DNA from: JAENVU01 sp031422675
GTDB taxonomy: Bacteria; Actinomycetota; Acidimicrobiia; IMCC26256; JAENVU01
Direction: 5' to 3'
NCBI GenBank assembly: GCA_031422675.1
Contig: JANPMG010000041.1
Location: 12,001 to 76,000, forward strand
Length of the DNA stretch: 64,000 nucleotides
The notes beneath the pieces are model-generated. The model did no database searches, had not been told where the DNA came from, and saw nothing but the letters and a program-made list of their open reading frames with translations. The translations under genes were made by a program, and so were the position numbers. This document shows positions 56,386 through 64,000 of this stretch, piece after piece (position 1 is the first letter of the stretch; every line of letters starts with the position of its first letter).

Positions 56386-57168
56386 TCAGTCGTCGTTCGA
56401 ATCCCCGCTGCGGCCCGAACCCGAACCACTCGAACCCGAACCACTCGAGTCGTCGTCGTCGCTGTCGGAGTCATCAGCGTCGTCATCGGAATCGTCATCG
56501 GGTGACGACGTGGGCGACGTACCCGGGCCGTCGTCGTCGGCGGAGTCATCGGAGTCGGAATCGTCGTCGGAATCGTCGTCACCATGGGTCGACCCGGGTC
56601 CGGAGTTGTCCTGACCGTGGTCGTCGTTGTCCTCGGCGTCGTCGATTCCGTCACCGCCCGGCGTCGAACCGGGGACGGCGGAATCGGTGGCCAGTGTGGT
56701 GGTCGTGGTGGCCGGATCGTCGGACCGGCGGTCTTCGCCCGTGTCGTCCGATCCGGTGTCGTCCGAGTCGGTGGAGTTCTCGTCGGTGTCGTCGTCCGGG
56801 ACGTCCAACCCCACGCGTGCGAGCGTGCTGTGGGCCACTCGCTGCACGGGACCCGGCAGGTTGCCGGTCGCGGCGGCGGCGCCCGACGCGCCGATGAGGA
56901 TCACTCCGGCCGCGGCCGCGGCCTTCATGGTGAGCAACTTTCCGATCATGGGGGACCTCCGTTGACGGGACGGGCCGGATTGGTCCGTCGCTCGGCGTGC
57001 GACTCGGGCGAGTGCTTCGAAATCCATCTCGGGCACCGGCCCCGGAACGGCAGCCGCGGCAAGCACCGAGGCGACTGCTCCGTATCCCGGTGGCGCGTCC
57101 GGCGCCGGTACCGCTCCGGAGAGCAGGCGTTCGGCGGTGCCGGCATCGAGGAAGTCGTCGTGAGTCAT
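56386..57168 (-). CDS. Anti-sigma-like membrane protein with a very long Asp/Ser tail
   Basis: 260 residues, overlapping the ECF sigma gene by ATGA. A cytoplasmic N-terminus of about 72 residues (anti-sigma position), one TM helix (LTMKAAAAAGVILIGASGAAAA, about 79-100), then GNLPGPVQRVAHSTLARVGLDVP and about 135 extracytoplasmic residues made mostly of Asp, Ser, Gly and Thr (runs such as DDDSDDDSDSDDSADDDG). The tail is highly acidic and repetitive at DNA level. Such a tail may bind Ca2+ or cations or sense wall polymers; unproven. Confidence 0.8.
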   Translation of the reverse strand: MTHDDFLDAGTAERLLSGAVPAPDAPPGYGAVASVLAAAAVPGPVPEMDFEALARVARRATDQSGPSRQRRSPMIGKLLTMKAAAAAGVILIGASGAAAATGNLPGPVQRVAHSTLARVGLDVPDDDTDENSTDSDDTGSDDTGEDRRSDDPATTTTTLATDSAVPGSTPGGDGIDDAEDNDDHGQDNSGPGSTHGDDDSDDDSDSDDSADDDGPGTSPTSSPDDDSDDDADDSDSDDDDSSGSGSSGSGSGRSGDSNDD

Positions 57169-57752
57169 GGCACCCCAGAAATCCCCGGCCCGAGTCCTCG
57201 CGTTACAGACGCGCGGGAAAAATGTTCGGCGAGGGCCGTGAGTCCGCGGTGGGAGAGCACCCGGATGTGGCCGGGCGCCAGATCGAGCACCTGCGCCACC
57301 TCGTCGACGGGCAGTCCCGCCACCACGCGCATCAACACCACGTCGGCCTGGACCGGCGGCAGCACCGCACCGATCAGCTCGACGGCGTCGGCGAAGCTGA
57401 GTGCGGCCAGCACCTCATCTTCCGGATCCGCCGACGCGACCGTCGTGGGGAGGATGGCGGGATCGTGCGGTTCGGACCAGTCCCGGCCCTGACGGCGGAA
57501 CTCGTTGAGCATCCGTCGGCGCACGATGGTGAACAACCACGCGCGGAAACCTGCCTCGTCACCGACGAACCGACCGATGCCGCGCGCCACGTCGAGCCAC
57601 ACCGAGGAAGCCACGTCCTCCGCATCGTTCGGGACCCGACCGCGCAGGAAACCGAGGACCCCCGGTGCGAACTCGCGGTACAGCGAGGCAAAGCCCGATT
57701 CTTCGCCGGCCTGCGCGGCCGCGAGGACCTCAGGAAACTTGTCTCCGCCCAC
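57165..57752 (-). CDS. ECF-family RNA polymerase sigma factor
   Basis: 195 residues, GTG start. Region 2 (ESGFASLYREFAPGVLGFLRGRVPNDAEDVASSVWLDVARGIGRFVGDEAGFRAWLFTIVRRRMLNEFRR) and region 4 (AVELIGAVLPPVQADVVLMRVVAGLPVDEVAQVLDLAPGHIRVLSHRGLTALAEHF) are complete. The downstream overlapping gene encodes a TM protein with an anti-sigma-type N-terminus, so they form a sigma/anti-sigma pair probably responding to an envelope signal. Confidence 0.9.
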   Translation of the reverse strand: MGGDKFPEVLAAAQAGEESGFASLYREFAPGVLGFLRGRVPNDAEDVASSVWLDVARGIGRFVGDEAGFRAWLFTIVRRRMLNEFRRQGRDWSEPHDPAILPTTVASADPEDEVLAALSFADAVELIGAVLPPVQADVVLMRVVAGLPVDEVAQVLDLAPGHIRVLSHRGLTALAEHFSRASVTRGLGPGISGVP

Positions 57753-57796
57753 CCCGCCGTATCGGCATCGTGCGGTCTGATCTCAAGCGTCGTGGC

Positions 57797-58585
57797 TCAC
57801 ATTGAGTCGTACGCACCGGGTGCAGCGCCCGAGCCGACCGCGGCGCTCGAGGCGGCCGGGAGGGAGGGCGTCGATCCGTTCGTGAACTCCGCGCGCTTCA
57901 GGAGGGCATAGACCAGCGCGCTCAGACCGATGAGCATCTCGACCCATTCCGACATCGGGTTGAACGTGCTGAGGATCCACGGCCCGTCGACGAAGTCGTT
58001 GATGGCGTCGAACCCCACGTACACGGCCATGAACACGAACCAGCCGAGCATTGGTCGAGGTACCGCGATCATCCGAAGTGAGCGCCATCGATTGGCGAGC
58101 AGGCCGGACAGGCCCGCGAGCACGAAGCCGAGGCGAAGCCACTCGGACTGGCCCCAAAGGCCGGCGAGGTTGTGGAGGTTGGTCTCGCCCTGGCGATTGA
58201 TCTCTTTCCACGAGTCCGGCGTCTCGAAGAAGAACACCCACTGCCCCCAGGAGATCTCCTCCATCGCCACGACGAACAGGCCGGCCCCCAGTGCCAGCCA
58301 GTACCACCGCACCAGTCGCGGTTGCTCGCGCGATGACCCGGCCCGTGAGTCCGCCGGTGATCCGGCGCGCCCGATGCGCCGACCCAGCAGAAGTGCGAGA
58401 ACGCTCGCGGTGAGAATCGAGATGAACGTGATGTTCTCGATCACCAGGTCCTCGCCCAGGATCCATTGCGCCGGGCGACGCGTCAGCGGCACGAGGTAGA
58501 GCGCATGGAACCCGAGGGTGGCGAGCACCACCGCCGTGGTGAGGAGCGGCCCGTCGGCCAAGAATCGGTACAAACGGTCTCGCAT
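57797..58585 (-). CDS. Polytopic membrane protein with EEISWGQW motif, unknown
   Basis: 262 residues, about 6-7 TM helices. The distinctive sequence is VVAMEEISWGQWVFFFETPDSWKEINRQGETNLHNLAG, in which the EEISWGQ and NLHN parts are common to a family of uncharacterised membrane proteins in actinobacteria and cyanobacteria. The terminal 35 residues are cytoplasmic, low complexity. TAGACT on the minus strand (58648-58643) is a candidate -10 about 60 nt upstream. Confidence 0.78.
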   Translation of the reverse strand: MRDRLYRFLADGPLLTTAVVLATLGFHALYLVPLTRRPAQWILGEDLVIENITFISILTASVLALLLGRRIGRAGSPADSRAGSSREQPRLVRWYWLALGAGLFVVAMEEISWGQWVFFFETPDSWKEINRQGETNLHNLAGLWGQSEWLRLGFVLAGLSGLLANRWRSLRMIAVPRPMLGWFVFMAVYVGFDAINDFVDGPWILSTFNPMSEWVEMLIGLSALVYALLKRAEFTNGSTPSLPAASSAAVGSGAAPGAYDSM

Positions 58586-58769
58586 CGCGTCACCCCCCGC
58601 CGGCGTCGTTCCGCATCCACACCGGGGCGAAATGGAAAGAACAGTCTACCTGGCTCGACTTGCCCGAATTGCGCGCTCAGCGCCAACCAGCGCAGTGGCT
58701 GCGCATCCGCTTGCCCTCTTACGCTCCCGACGATTGACCACCCCGAAACACCGTCGTCAGGAGCAAACG

Positions 58770-59231
58770 ATGACCGACACCACCTACCCGCGCAACGAAG
58801 TGGAGGCCGCGTTCCACGCGTTCGTCGCGGCCGGCGACTCCGGCGACTGGAGCCACTGGGCGGATCTGCACACCGAGGACTGCGAATGGGTCGAGCATCA
58901 TTTCGGCACCATCGTCGGTCGGGATGCGATCCGAGCCAAGATCATCGAACTCATGGCGCCGGTGCCCATGATGGAGTTCCCCGTCGAGTGGCACATGATC
59001 GACGGCAACCGGGTCGTGTTCTTCCCCTGGCAGCTACTCCCGGACCCGGCGGGCGGCGACACCGTCTACCGATTCGCGTGCATCACGATCCTCGAATACG
59101 CCGGCAACGGCGAGTGGTCACGCCAGGAGGACATCTACAACCCCGCCGAAGGCGAAGCTGTGGTCATGGCCTGGATCAACGCCGGCGGCCAACTCGCCGG
59201 TGACCCGGGCGCCATCGGCCTGAGCACCTGA
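58770..59231 (+). CDS. SnoaL-like / NTF2-fold protein
   Basis: 153 residues. NTF2-like pattern: YPRNEVEAAFHAFVAAGDSGDWSHWADLHTEDCEWVEHHFGTIVGRDAIRAKI, followed by the strand block VEWHMIDGNRVVFFPW and GDTVYRFACITILEYAGNGEWSRQEDIYNP. Members are polyketide cyclases, dehydratases or orphan binding proteins, so the function is open. AGGAG lies 8 nt before the ATG. Confidence 0.8.
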   Translation: MTDTTYPRNEVEAAFHAFVAAGDSGDWSHWADLHTEDCEWVEHHFGTIVGRDAIRAKIIELMAPVPMMEFPVEWHMIDGNRVVFFPWQLLPDPAGGDTVYRFACITILEYAGNGEWSRQEDIYNPAEGEAVVMAWINAGGQLAGDPGAIGLST

Positions 59232-59250
59232 GCACCCGATTCCTCCCCGC

Positions 59251-60084
59251 TCATCCGATGGGCGGGCACCGGTCGTCGAGCCATTCGATGAGATCGGCGG
59301 TGACATCGGCGCGGTTCGTCTCGTTGAAGAGCTCGTGGCGCGCGTCGAGATAACACATGAAGCTCACGTCGTCGGCGCCCACCTGCCGATACGCCTCCAC
59401 CAACGCGTGGCCGCTCGACTCGCCACCCACCGGATCACGGGAACCGTTCATCACCAGGATGGGCAACACCGGGGGCACGGAGTCCGGCGGTCCGCCGACG
59501 AGGAACGCCATCTCGGCCTGGGGGAAACCCGGCGAGAACCCGCACCAGGGATCGGCCATGTACTTCGCCACTTCCTCGGCGTCGCGGCTCAGCCAGTCGT
59601 AGGGCGTGGCCGCCGGCTCGAAATCGGCGTTGAGATTCGATACTGCGGGGAGCGGCGGGACCAGCAGGCGCGTGCCCGTGAGTACGAGTGCGTGGAGCTC
59701 GCTCCCCCACTGCTGCGCGAACTTCTGCGCGAGGAACGAACCCCAGCTGTGACCGAGCAGCACGAACGGAAGCTCGGGGTGCGCGTGCGTCACGTGCTCG
59801 CTCACTGCGTGCACGGCATCGAGCGTGCCCACCATCCCGCGCGGTCCGATCGGACCCTGCCCGCCCATCGCCTCACCGGTCAGACCGTGACCACGGTGAT
59901 CGTCGGCGAAGACGTGGTATCCGGCGCCGTTCAGACTCTGGGCCAACCGGTCGTACCGGGCGCTGTGCTCACCGAGCCCGTGCACGATGTGCACCACCGC
60001 CTTCGGTGCGTCCGACAACCACTGGTGAACGAAGATGGTCACCCCGTCGGCATCGGCCAGGGTGAACACGTCGGCGTCGCTCAT
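59251..60084 (-). CDS. Alpha/beta hydrolase, monoacylglycerol lipase-like
   Basis: 277 residues. VVHIVHGLGEHSARYDRLAQSLNGAGY gives the HG oxyanion motif; the nucleophile elbow is LLGHSWGSF (GHSWGS, Ser). DDHRGHGLTGEA is the characteristic MGL segment. ILVMNGSRDPVGG carries the Asp and a final DARHELFNE the catalytic His. Likely cleaves monoacylglycerols or related esters. ATG at 60084; GAGG lies upstream. The frame continues upstream only as a shadow of the HNH gene region. Confidence 0.9.
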   Translation of the reverse strand: MSDADVFTLADADGVTIFVHQWLSDAPKAVVHIVHGLGEHSARYDRLAQSLNGAGYHVFADDHRGHGLTGEAMGGQGPIGPRGMVGTLDAVHAVSEHVTHAHPELPFVLLGHSWGSFLAQKFAQQWGSELHALVLTGTRLLVPPLPAVSNLNADFEPAATPYDWLSRDAEEVAKYMADPWCGFSPGFPQAEMAFLVGGPPDSVPPVLPILVMNGSRDPVGGESSGHALVEAYRQVGADDVSFMCYLDARHELFNETNRADVTADLIEWLDDRCPPIG

Positions 60085-60133
60085 CCCGCCATCCTCGCAC
60101 GCACGCGAACGCGCTCGTGACTGAGCCGCGCGG

Positions 60134-61183
60134 CTACTCGAGCCAGGGGTCGGCGTGGAGTTCGCGACCGTCGGGACGGAACACGCGCACCGTTTGGTCT
60201 TCGAAGGTGACCGACCAATCGGGTCGTCGGTGCAGGAAGTGGTGGTGATGTGAACAGAGCAGATATCCGTTGCGCAGGGAAGTCTCGCCGCCATGTTCCC
60301 AGTGCTGGTGATGATGGATTTCGGATCGCGGCAACAGACCGGTGAACAGTCCGTCCATGCGGCCTGCGTGACCGTTGGTCAAGGTCGCCCAGTCGATCAC
60401 CACGGTGGCGTGCGCAGCCGCGGCAACGCCTTCTGCGCCGCACCCGGCCGCAACCCGGCACGCGCGCATCAACGCATCGCGGCGCCGTTGCGCGGCGGTG
60501 CGGCCGTCGGGGTCCGATGGTGGATCCATGAACATGTCGATGACGCTCGAGAGCGTTTCCGCATCGAGGTCGCACAGTTCCATGTGCACGCTCGTGCAAC
60601 CATCCAACAGCTTCGCCATGGTCAAGCCGTTCGGCTCCGCCGGCTTCGTGCCGTCGGCGCGCGCCGCGTCACGGAAACACGCCGCCAGGCGACGCACGCT
60701 CGCGTGGTCGCCCCGCTTCGCGAGGTCGAGGAACTCGGTCTCGACCGCCGCCAACTTCTCGTCGTGACCCGCGACGCGCGCGGACGCAATCGCCTCCATG
60801 GCCGGAGTCGAGATCTTCCCGTCTCGCCATGCGGCACCGGTTTCGGGCAGCAGTTCGGCAACTTCGGCGGTGTTGATCGTGCGCCGAACCTGGCCGGCGT
60901 ACACGCCGGTCTTCCATCCGAGCCATGACGCGGTGAACCGGTAGCCGTCGACCGAGCACACCCCGCGCCGATGGGCGGCCAGCGTCCACTCCGCGGCGAT
61001 CGCATCGACGCGATCCATTCGGCGGCGCGACCAAACGACATCACCGGCGAGGGCCGTGTCGTTGGATGCGGAGGGATCCAACGCGCTCACCCGCTCGATG
61101 GCGGCATCGAGCAGGACGAACGGATCGGGGTCTTCGATCCCTTCGAACGCGTCGAGCGCGTCGAACACGCCGGTTGCGGTCAC
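60134..61183 (-). CDS. DUF222/HNH family protein with a truncated nuclease domain
   Basis: 349 residues, GTG start. The N-terminal two-thirds is a typical 13E12-type DUF222 domain. In the C-terminal HNH region the usual stretch between the DGLFTG core and the catalytic HH is absent: DGLFTGLLPRSEIHHHQHWEHGGETSLRNGYLLCSHHHHFLHRR. The two upstream zinc-binding Cys of the HNH fold, present in the other copy (47082), have been removed without frameshift. The remaining HH, N and HHHHFLH are intact. It may be inactive or a decaying paralogue. Confidence 0.82.
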   Translation of the reverse strand: MTATGVFDALDAFEGIEDPDPFVLLDAAIERVSALDPSASNDTALAGDVVWSRRRMDRVDAIAAEWTLAAHRRGVCSVDGYRFTASWLGWKTGVYAGQVRRTINTAEVAELLPETGAAWRDGKISTPAMEAIASARVAGHDEKLAAVETEFLDLAKRGDHASVRRLAACFRDAARADGTKPAEPNGLTMAKLLDGCTSVHMELCDLDAETLSSVIDMFMDPPSDPDGRTAAQRRRDALMRACRVAAGCGAEGVAAAAHATVVIDWATLTNGHAGRMDGLFTGLLPRSEIHHHQHWEHGGETSLRNGYLLCSHHHHFLHRRPDWSVTFEDQTVRVFRPDGRELHADPWLE

Positions 61184-61241
61184 TGCCCAGCCGTTGGCGG
61201 TGTGCGAAAGTGCGCCTTTCCGCGCCCAGGAGATGGACGAG

Positions 61242-62195
61242 ATGGCTCACGATCGGAAGTTTCGCTTCGGCGTTCACAGCTCGGACGCCGCGCCCGGTGG
61301 CGCGTGGGCCGACGCCGCGCGCCGCGTCGAGCGCCTCGGATTCTCCACCCTCTTCTTGCGCGATCACTTCGACACCCAGCTCGGTCCGATCGCCGCCATG
61401 ACCGCGGCGGCGGTGGCCACCGATCGCCTCAACGTCGGTTGTCTCGTCTTCGACAACGACTACCGCCACCCACTCGTCCTCGCGAAGGAACTCGCAACGA
61501 TCGCGCACTTCTCCGATGGCCGGGTCGAGGTGGGTCTCGGCGCGGGATGGATGGCGCCGGACTACGAGCAGGCCGGCATGGACTTCGACTCGCCCGGCGT
61601 GCGCGTCTCGCGCATGGAGGAAGCGATCCCGATCATCAAGGGACTCCTCGGCGGGAGCGAAGTGACCGCGAGTGGCGACCACTACACGATCACCGGGCAC
61701 ACCGCGTATCCCGTACCGGCCAGAATGCCGCCGATCATGATCGCGGGTGGAGGACCGCGCATGTTGCGGATCGCGGCGCGCAAGGCGGACATCATCGGAC
61801 TCAACCCGGCCCGCAAGTCGAACGCGGCGTGGGAGGACCAGAATCTTCCGGACGCGACGGCCGACGCCACCGACCGCAAGATCGGCTGGATCCGTGACGC
61901 GGCGGGCGCGCGGTACGCGGACATCGAGCTGTCGATCGTCGTCCCGTTCGTGATCGTGACCGACGACCGAGAGGGCACCGCGGCCGCGATCGCCGGCACC
62001 CTCCCCCCGGACGCCGCGGCCGACCTCACCGCCGAGGGTGTCCTGGCGAGCCCACACGTGTTGATCGGGTCCGTCGATCAGATCTGTGCCACGTTGGCCG
62101 AGCGCCGGGAGCGGTGGGATCTCTCGTACTACGTCTTCAACGACGATTCGATCGACACCGTTGCCTCCATCGTGGAACGATTGGCCGGCACCTGA
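61242..62195 (+). CDS. F420-dependent LLM-class oxidoreductase (TIGR03621-like)
   Basis: 317 residues, luciferase-like TIM barrel. KFRFGVHSSDAAPGGAW, FSTLFLRDHFDTQLGPIAAMTAAAVATDRLNVGCLVFDNDYRHP, GRVEVGLGAGWMAPDYEQAG and PIMIAGGGPRMLRIAARKADIIGLNP are typical of the F420 LLM subfamily. It uses F420H2 or F420 to reduce or oxidise an unknown substrate. AGGAG at 61228-61232 is 9 nt before ATG 61242, which decides this start against ATG 61233. With cofC it shows an F420-using cell. Confidence 0.9.
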   Translation: MAHDRKFRFGVHSSDAAPGGAWADAARRVERLGFSTLFLRDHFDTQLGPIAAMTAAAVATDRLNVGCLVFDNDYRHPLVLAKELATIAHFSDGRVEVGLGAGWMAPDYEQAGMDFDSPGVRVSRMEEAIPIIKGLLGGSEVTASGDHYTITGHTAYPVPARMPPIMIAGGGPRMLRIAARKADIIGLNPARKSNAAWEDQNLPDATADATDRKIGWIRDAAGARYADIELSIVVPFVIVTDDREGTAAAIAGTLPPDAAADLTAEGVLASPHVLIGSVDQICATLAERRERWDLSYYVFNDDSIDTVASIVERLAGT

Positions 62196-62246
62196 CCCGG
62201 ACCGCCGCGTCCGAGCTCTCGCTCACCGTCTGACCCAAGGAGCCAC

Positions 62247-63944
62247 ATGCCCCACGACCTGGTGATCACGAACGGGACGGTGGTCGACGGCACGGGGGCG
62301 CCCGCGCGCCGCGCCGATGTCGGCATCGACGGTGACCGCATCACTGCGATCGCCGCGCCCGGTTCGTTGGGCGGAGCGCGCACGATCGACGCCGACGGCC
62401 GCTACGTGACACCTGGTTTCGTGGATCTGCACTCCCACCTGGACGCGCAGATCGGGTGGGACCCCCTCATGTCGTCGTCGTGTTGGCACGGTGTCACGTC
62501 GGTGGTGATGGGCAACTGCGGGATGACCTTCGCGCCGGTCCGTCCCGGCCAAGCCGGTGTGCTCGCCGGCGCCATGGAGTCGGTGGAGGACATCCCGGCG
62601 TCGTGCATCCTCGACGGGCTGCCGTGGAACTGGGAGTCCTACGGCGAGTACCTCGACGTGATCGACGCGATGCCGAAGGGCATCAACACCGGCGGGTACG
62701 TGGGCGACGTGGCACTCCGCACGTACGTGATCGGCGACGCCGCGTGCGAGCCGGACTACCAAGCCACCGACGACGAGCTCGCGGCGATGGCGCGCGAGGT
62801 GGAGTCCGCGCTCGAGGCCGGCGCGCTCGGCTATTCGATCTCGCGTTCGCTCACCCACCGCGTCCCGGACGGCCGGTGGGTCCCGGGTACGTGGGCGGAC
62901 CCGAAGGAGTTCTTCGCGATCGCGGAACCGCTGGGGCGCTTGCAGCGGGGCGTGGTGGAGTGCGCACCGCGCTACAACGAGACCGACGGCTCGACGTCAC
63001 GCGCCGAGGAGGAGATGGCCTGGATCGCGGAGCTGAGCCGTACCCTCGGCCGCCCGTTCACGTTCAACCTCATGCAGATGCGGTCGCTCGGTGATCACTA
63101 CCGGCGCGTCCTGGAACTCTCGGTGGATGCCAACGCGCACGGCGCGCAGCTCCGTCCGCAGACCACGCCCCGCGGCATCGGTGTGCTCTTCGGACTGGCG
63201 GCGAACACTCCGATCGACAACCTCCCGGCGTACGCGCCGCTGAAGTCCCTCGACCTCGCGGGCCGCGTTTCCGCGTTGCGCGATCCCACCGTGCGCGCGC
63301 ATCTCATCGCCGACGGACTCGCGGCCGACCAGTCGTCGTATGACCGCATGTACTTGATGACGCCCGAGATCGGTGCCTCGTACCGATACGGGCCCGACGA
63401 TTCGATGGGCGCGCTGGCACGGCGGCTCGGCATCTCCGCCGTCGAGCTCTACATCGACGTGCTCATCGCCACCGACGGCGCCGCGGTGGTCAACTGGCCG
63501 GTCCTCAACGAGGACTTCGACGCCATCGCCGAGCTACTCGCGTCGCCGGTGACGATCATGGGCCTCGCCGACGCCGGCGCGCACGCGACCCAGATCATGG
63601 ACGCGAGCCAACCCACGTTCTTCCTCTCCCACTGGGTCCGGGACACCGGGGTGATGACCGTGGAAGAGGGGGTGCGACGCCTGACGTCAGACACCGCGAA
63701 CTTCATCGGATATCGGGATCGGGGTGTGTTGCGTGAAGGTGCGTACGCAGACGTGAACGTGATCGACCTCGACGCGATGTGGCTACCGATTCCCGAGATC
63801 GTCCACGACTTCCCCGGCGCTGCGCCGCGGTTCGTACAACGGGCCCGCGGCATCGACCACACGATCGTCAACGGCACACCCTTCCTCGACCACGGCGAAC
63901 ATACCGGCGCACTGACGGGCCGGCTCCTGCGTAGTACCGACTGA
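62247..63944 (+). CDS. Amidohydrolase, N-acyl-D-amino-acid deacylase (D-aminoacylase) family
   Basis: 565 residues. DLVITNGTVVDGTGAPARRADVGIDGDRI is the usual amidohydrolase beta-sandwich start, followed by the metal site VTPGFVDLHSHLDAQIGWDP. A second metal region is WHGVTSVVMGNCGMTFAP (NCG), then ALGYSISRSLTHR, DAGAHATQI (late Asp) and RRLTSDTANFIGYRDRGVLREGAYADVNVID. The family acts on N-acyl-D-amino acids or dihydropyrimidine-type substrates. An AAGGAG lies before the ATG. Last gene in the window. Confidence 0.9.
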   Translation: MPHDLVITNGTVVDGTGAPARRADVGIDGDRITAIAAPGSLGGARTIDADGRYVTPGFVDLHSHLDAQIGWDPLMSSSCWHGVTSVVMGNCGMTFAPVRPGQAGVLAGAMESVEDIPASCILDGLPWNWESYGEYLDVIDAMPKGINTGGYVGDVALRTYVIGDAACEPDYQATDDELAAMAREVESALEAGALGYSISRSLTHRVPDGRWVPGTWADPKEFFAIAEPLGRLQRGVVECAPRYNETDGSTSRAEEEMAWIAELSRTLGRPFTFNLMQMRSLGDHYRRVLELSVDANAHGAQLRPQTTPRGIGVLFGLAANTPIDNLPAYAPLKSLDLAGRVSALRDPTVRAHLIADGLAADQSSYDRMYLMTPEIGASYRYGPDDSMGALARRLGISAVELYIDVLIATDGAAVVNWPVLNEDFDAIAELLASPVTIMGLADAGAHATQIMDASQPTFFLSHWVRDTGVMTVEEGVRRLTSDTANFIGYRDRGVLREGAYADVNVIDLDAMWLPIPEIVHDFPGAAPRFVQRARGIDHTIVNGTPFLDHGEHTGALTGRLLRSTD

Positions 63945-64000
63945 GCCCGGTTCGGGGTTTTGGCGCGCCACTCCACCCCGTTCACTGGCCCCGGAACCAC

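Noticed and set aside
1..64000. Prophage, insertion sequence, integron or replication origin
   Set aside because: No integrase, transposase, capsid or replication genes, no terminal inverted repeats with target duplications and no DnaA-box cluster seen.

Overview
The window reads as chromosomal DNA of a high-GC actinobacterium, most likely an Acidimicrobiia-type lineage (inference). It carries cofC (coenzyme F420), an LLM-type F420-dependent oxidoreductase, an MscR-type mycothiol-dependent formaldehyde dehydrogenase, DUF222/HNH (13E12-type) genes, a lysine-rich histone-like protein and an actinobacterial gpsA-cofC-(histone)-tRNA-gltX-leuB-leuCD-serA neighbourhood. From memory, the same set sits around Rv2982c-Rv2996c in Mycobacterium tuberculosis. 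Many genes have a TAnnnT -10 hexamer only 6-8 nt before the start codon and no Shine-Dalgarno, so leaderless mRNAs look common. I see no phage, insertion sequence or CRISPR array.

Layout. 0-7 kb: GH38 alpha-mannosidase (+), a minus operon plsC-gpsA-unknown, then cofC and a PIG-L deacetylase (+). 7.1-8.4 kb: a tail-only lysine-rich histone-like gene, an unusual CG-rich gap, and tRNA-Glu and tRNA-Gln. 8.4-14.1 kb: a minus branched-chain amino acid operon leuB-ilvE-cimA-unknown-gltX, preceded by a leader peptide (MCSHLIVVIP) and a perfect terminator, i.e. a transcription attenuator. 14.2-21 kb: greA, leuCD, two small genes, mscL, serA (with a duplicated ribosome-binding/start segment) and an aspartate-type aminotransferase. 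21-31.7 kb: DD-carboxypeptidase, enoyl-CoA hydratase, DEAD-box helicase, MaoC dehydratase, a two-component system, an SDR, an EEP-fold enzyme, and mscR with an MBL-fold gene separated by an antisense sigma factor.

31.9-43.5 kb is an envelope and polysaccharide block: two secreted glucosaminidases, a GT-C-type membrane glycosyltransferase, an AlkP-like polytopic membrane protein, and a GT2 synthase coupled to an exported GH26 mannanase-like enzyme. 43.5-48.3 kb is accessory: a RES/Xre-like toxin-antitoxin pair with its own palindromic operator, a DUF6398-like protein, and a DUF222/HNH gene with a full sigma70 promoter. 48.3-64 kb: a class V aminotransferase, PPK2, a 55-residue coiled-coil protein, a large GT-C-like membrane protein, an anSME-type radical SAM protein with a SEC-C tail, a thioesterase, an ECF sigma/anti-sigma pair with a very long Asp-rich tail, several single enzymes, a DUF222/HNH gene with a truncated nuclease domain, the F420 oxidoreductase and an N-acyl-D-amino-acid deacylase-type hydrolase.

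Intergenic repeats include a 38-bp element shared by 19.6 and 53.9 kb, a roughly 84-bp tandem duplication at 28.2 kb, an 18-bp direct repeat at 31.8 kb, and eight pentamers (CACGC) before the 30-kb sigma factor.
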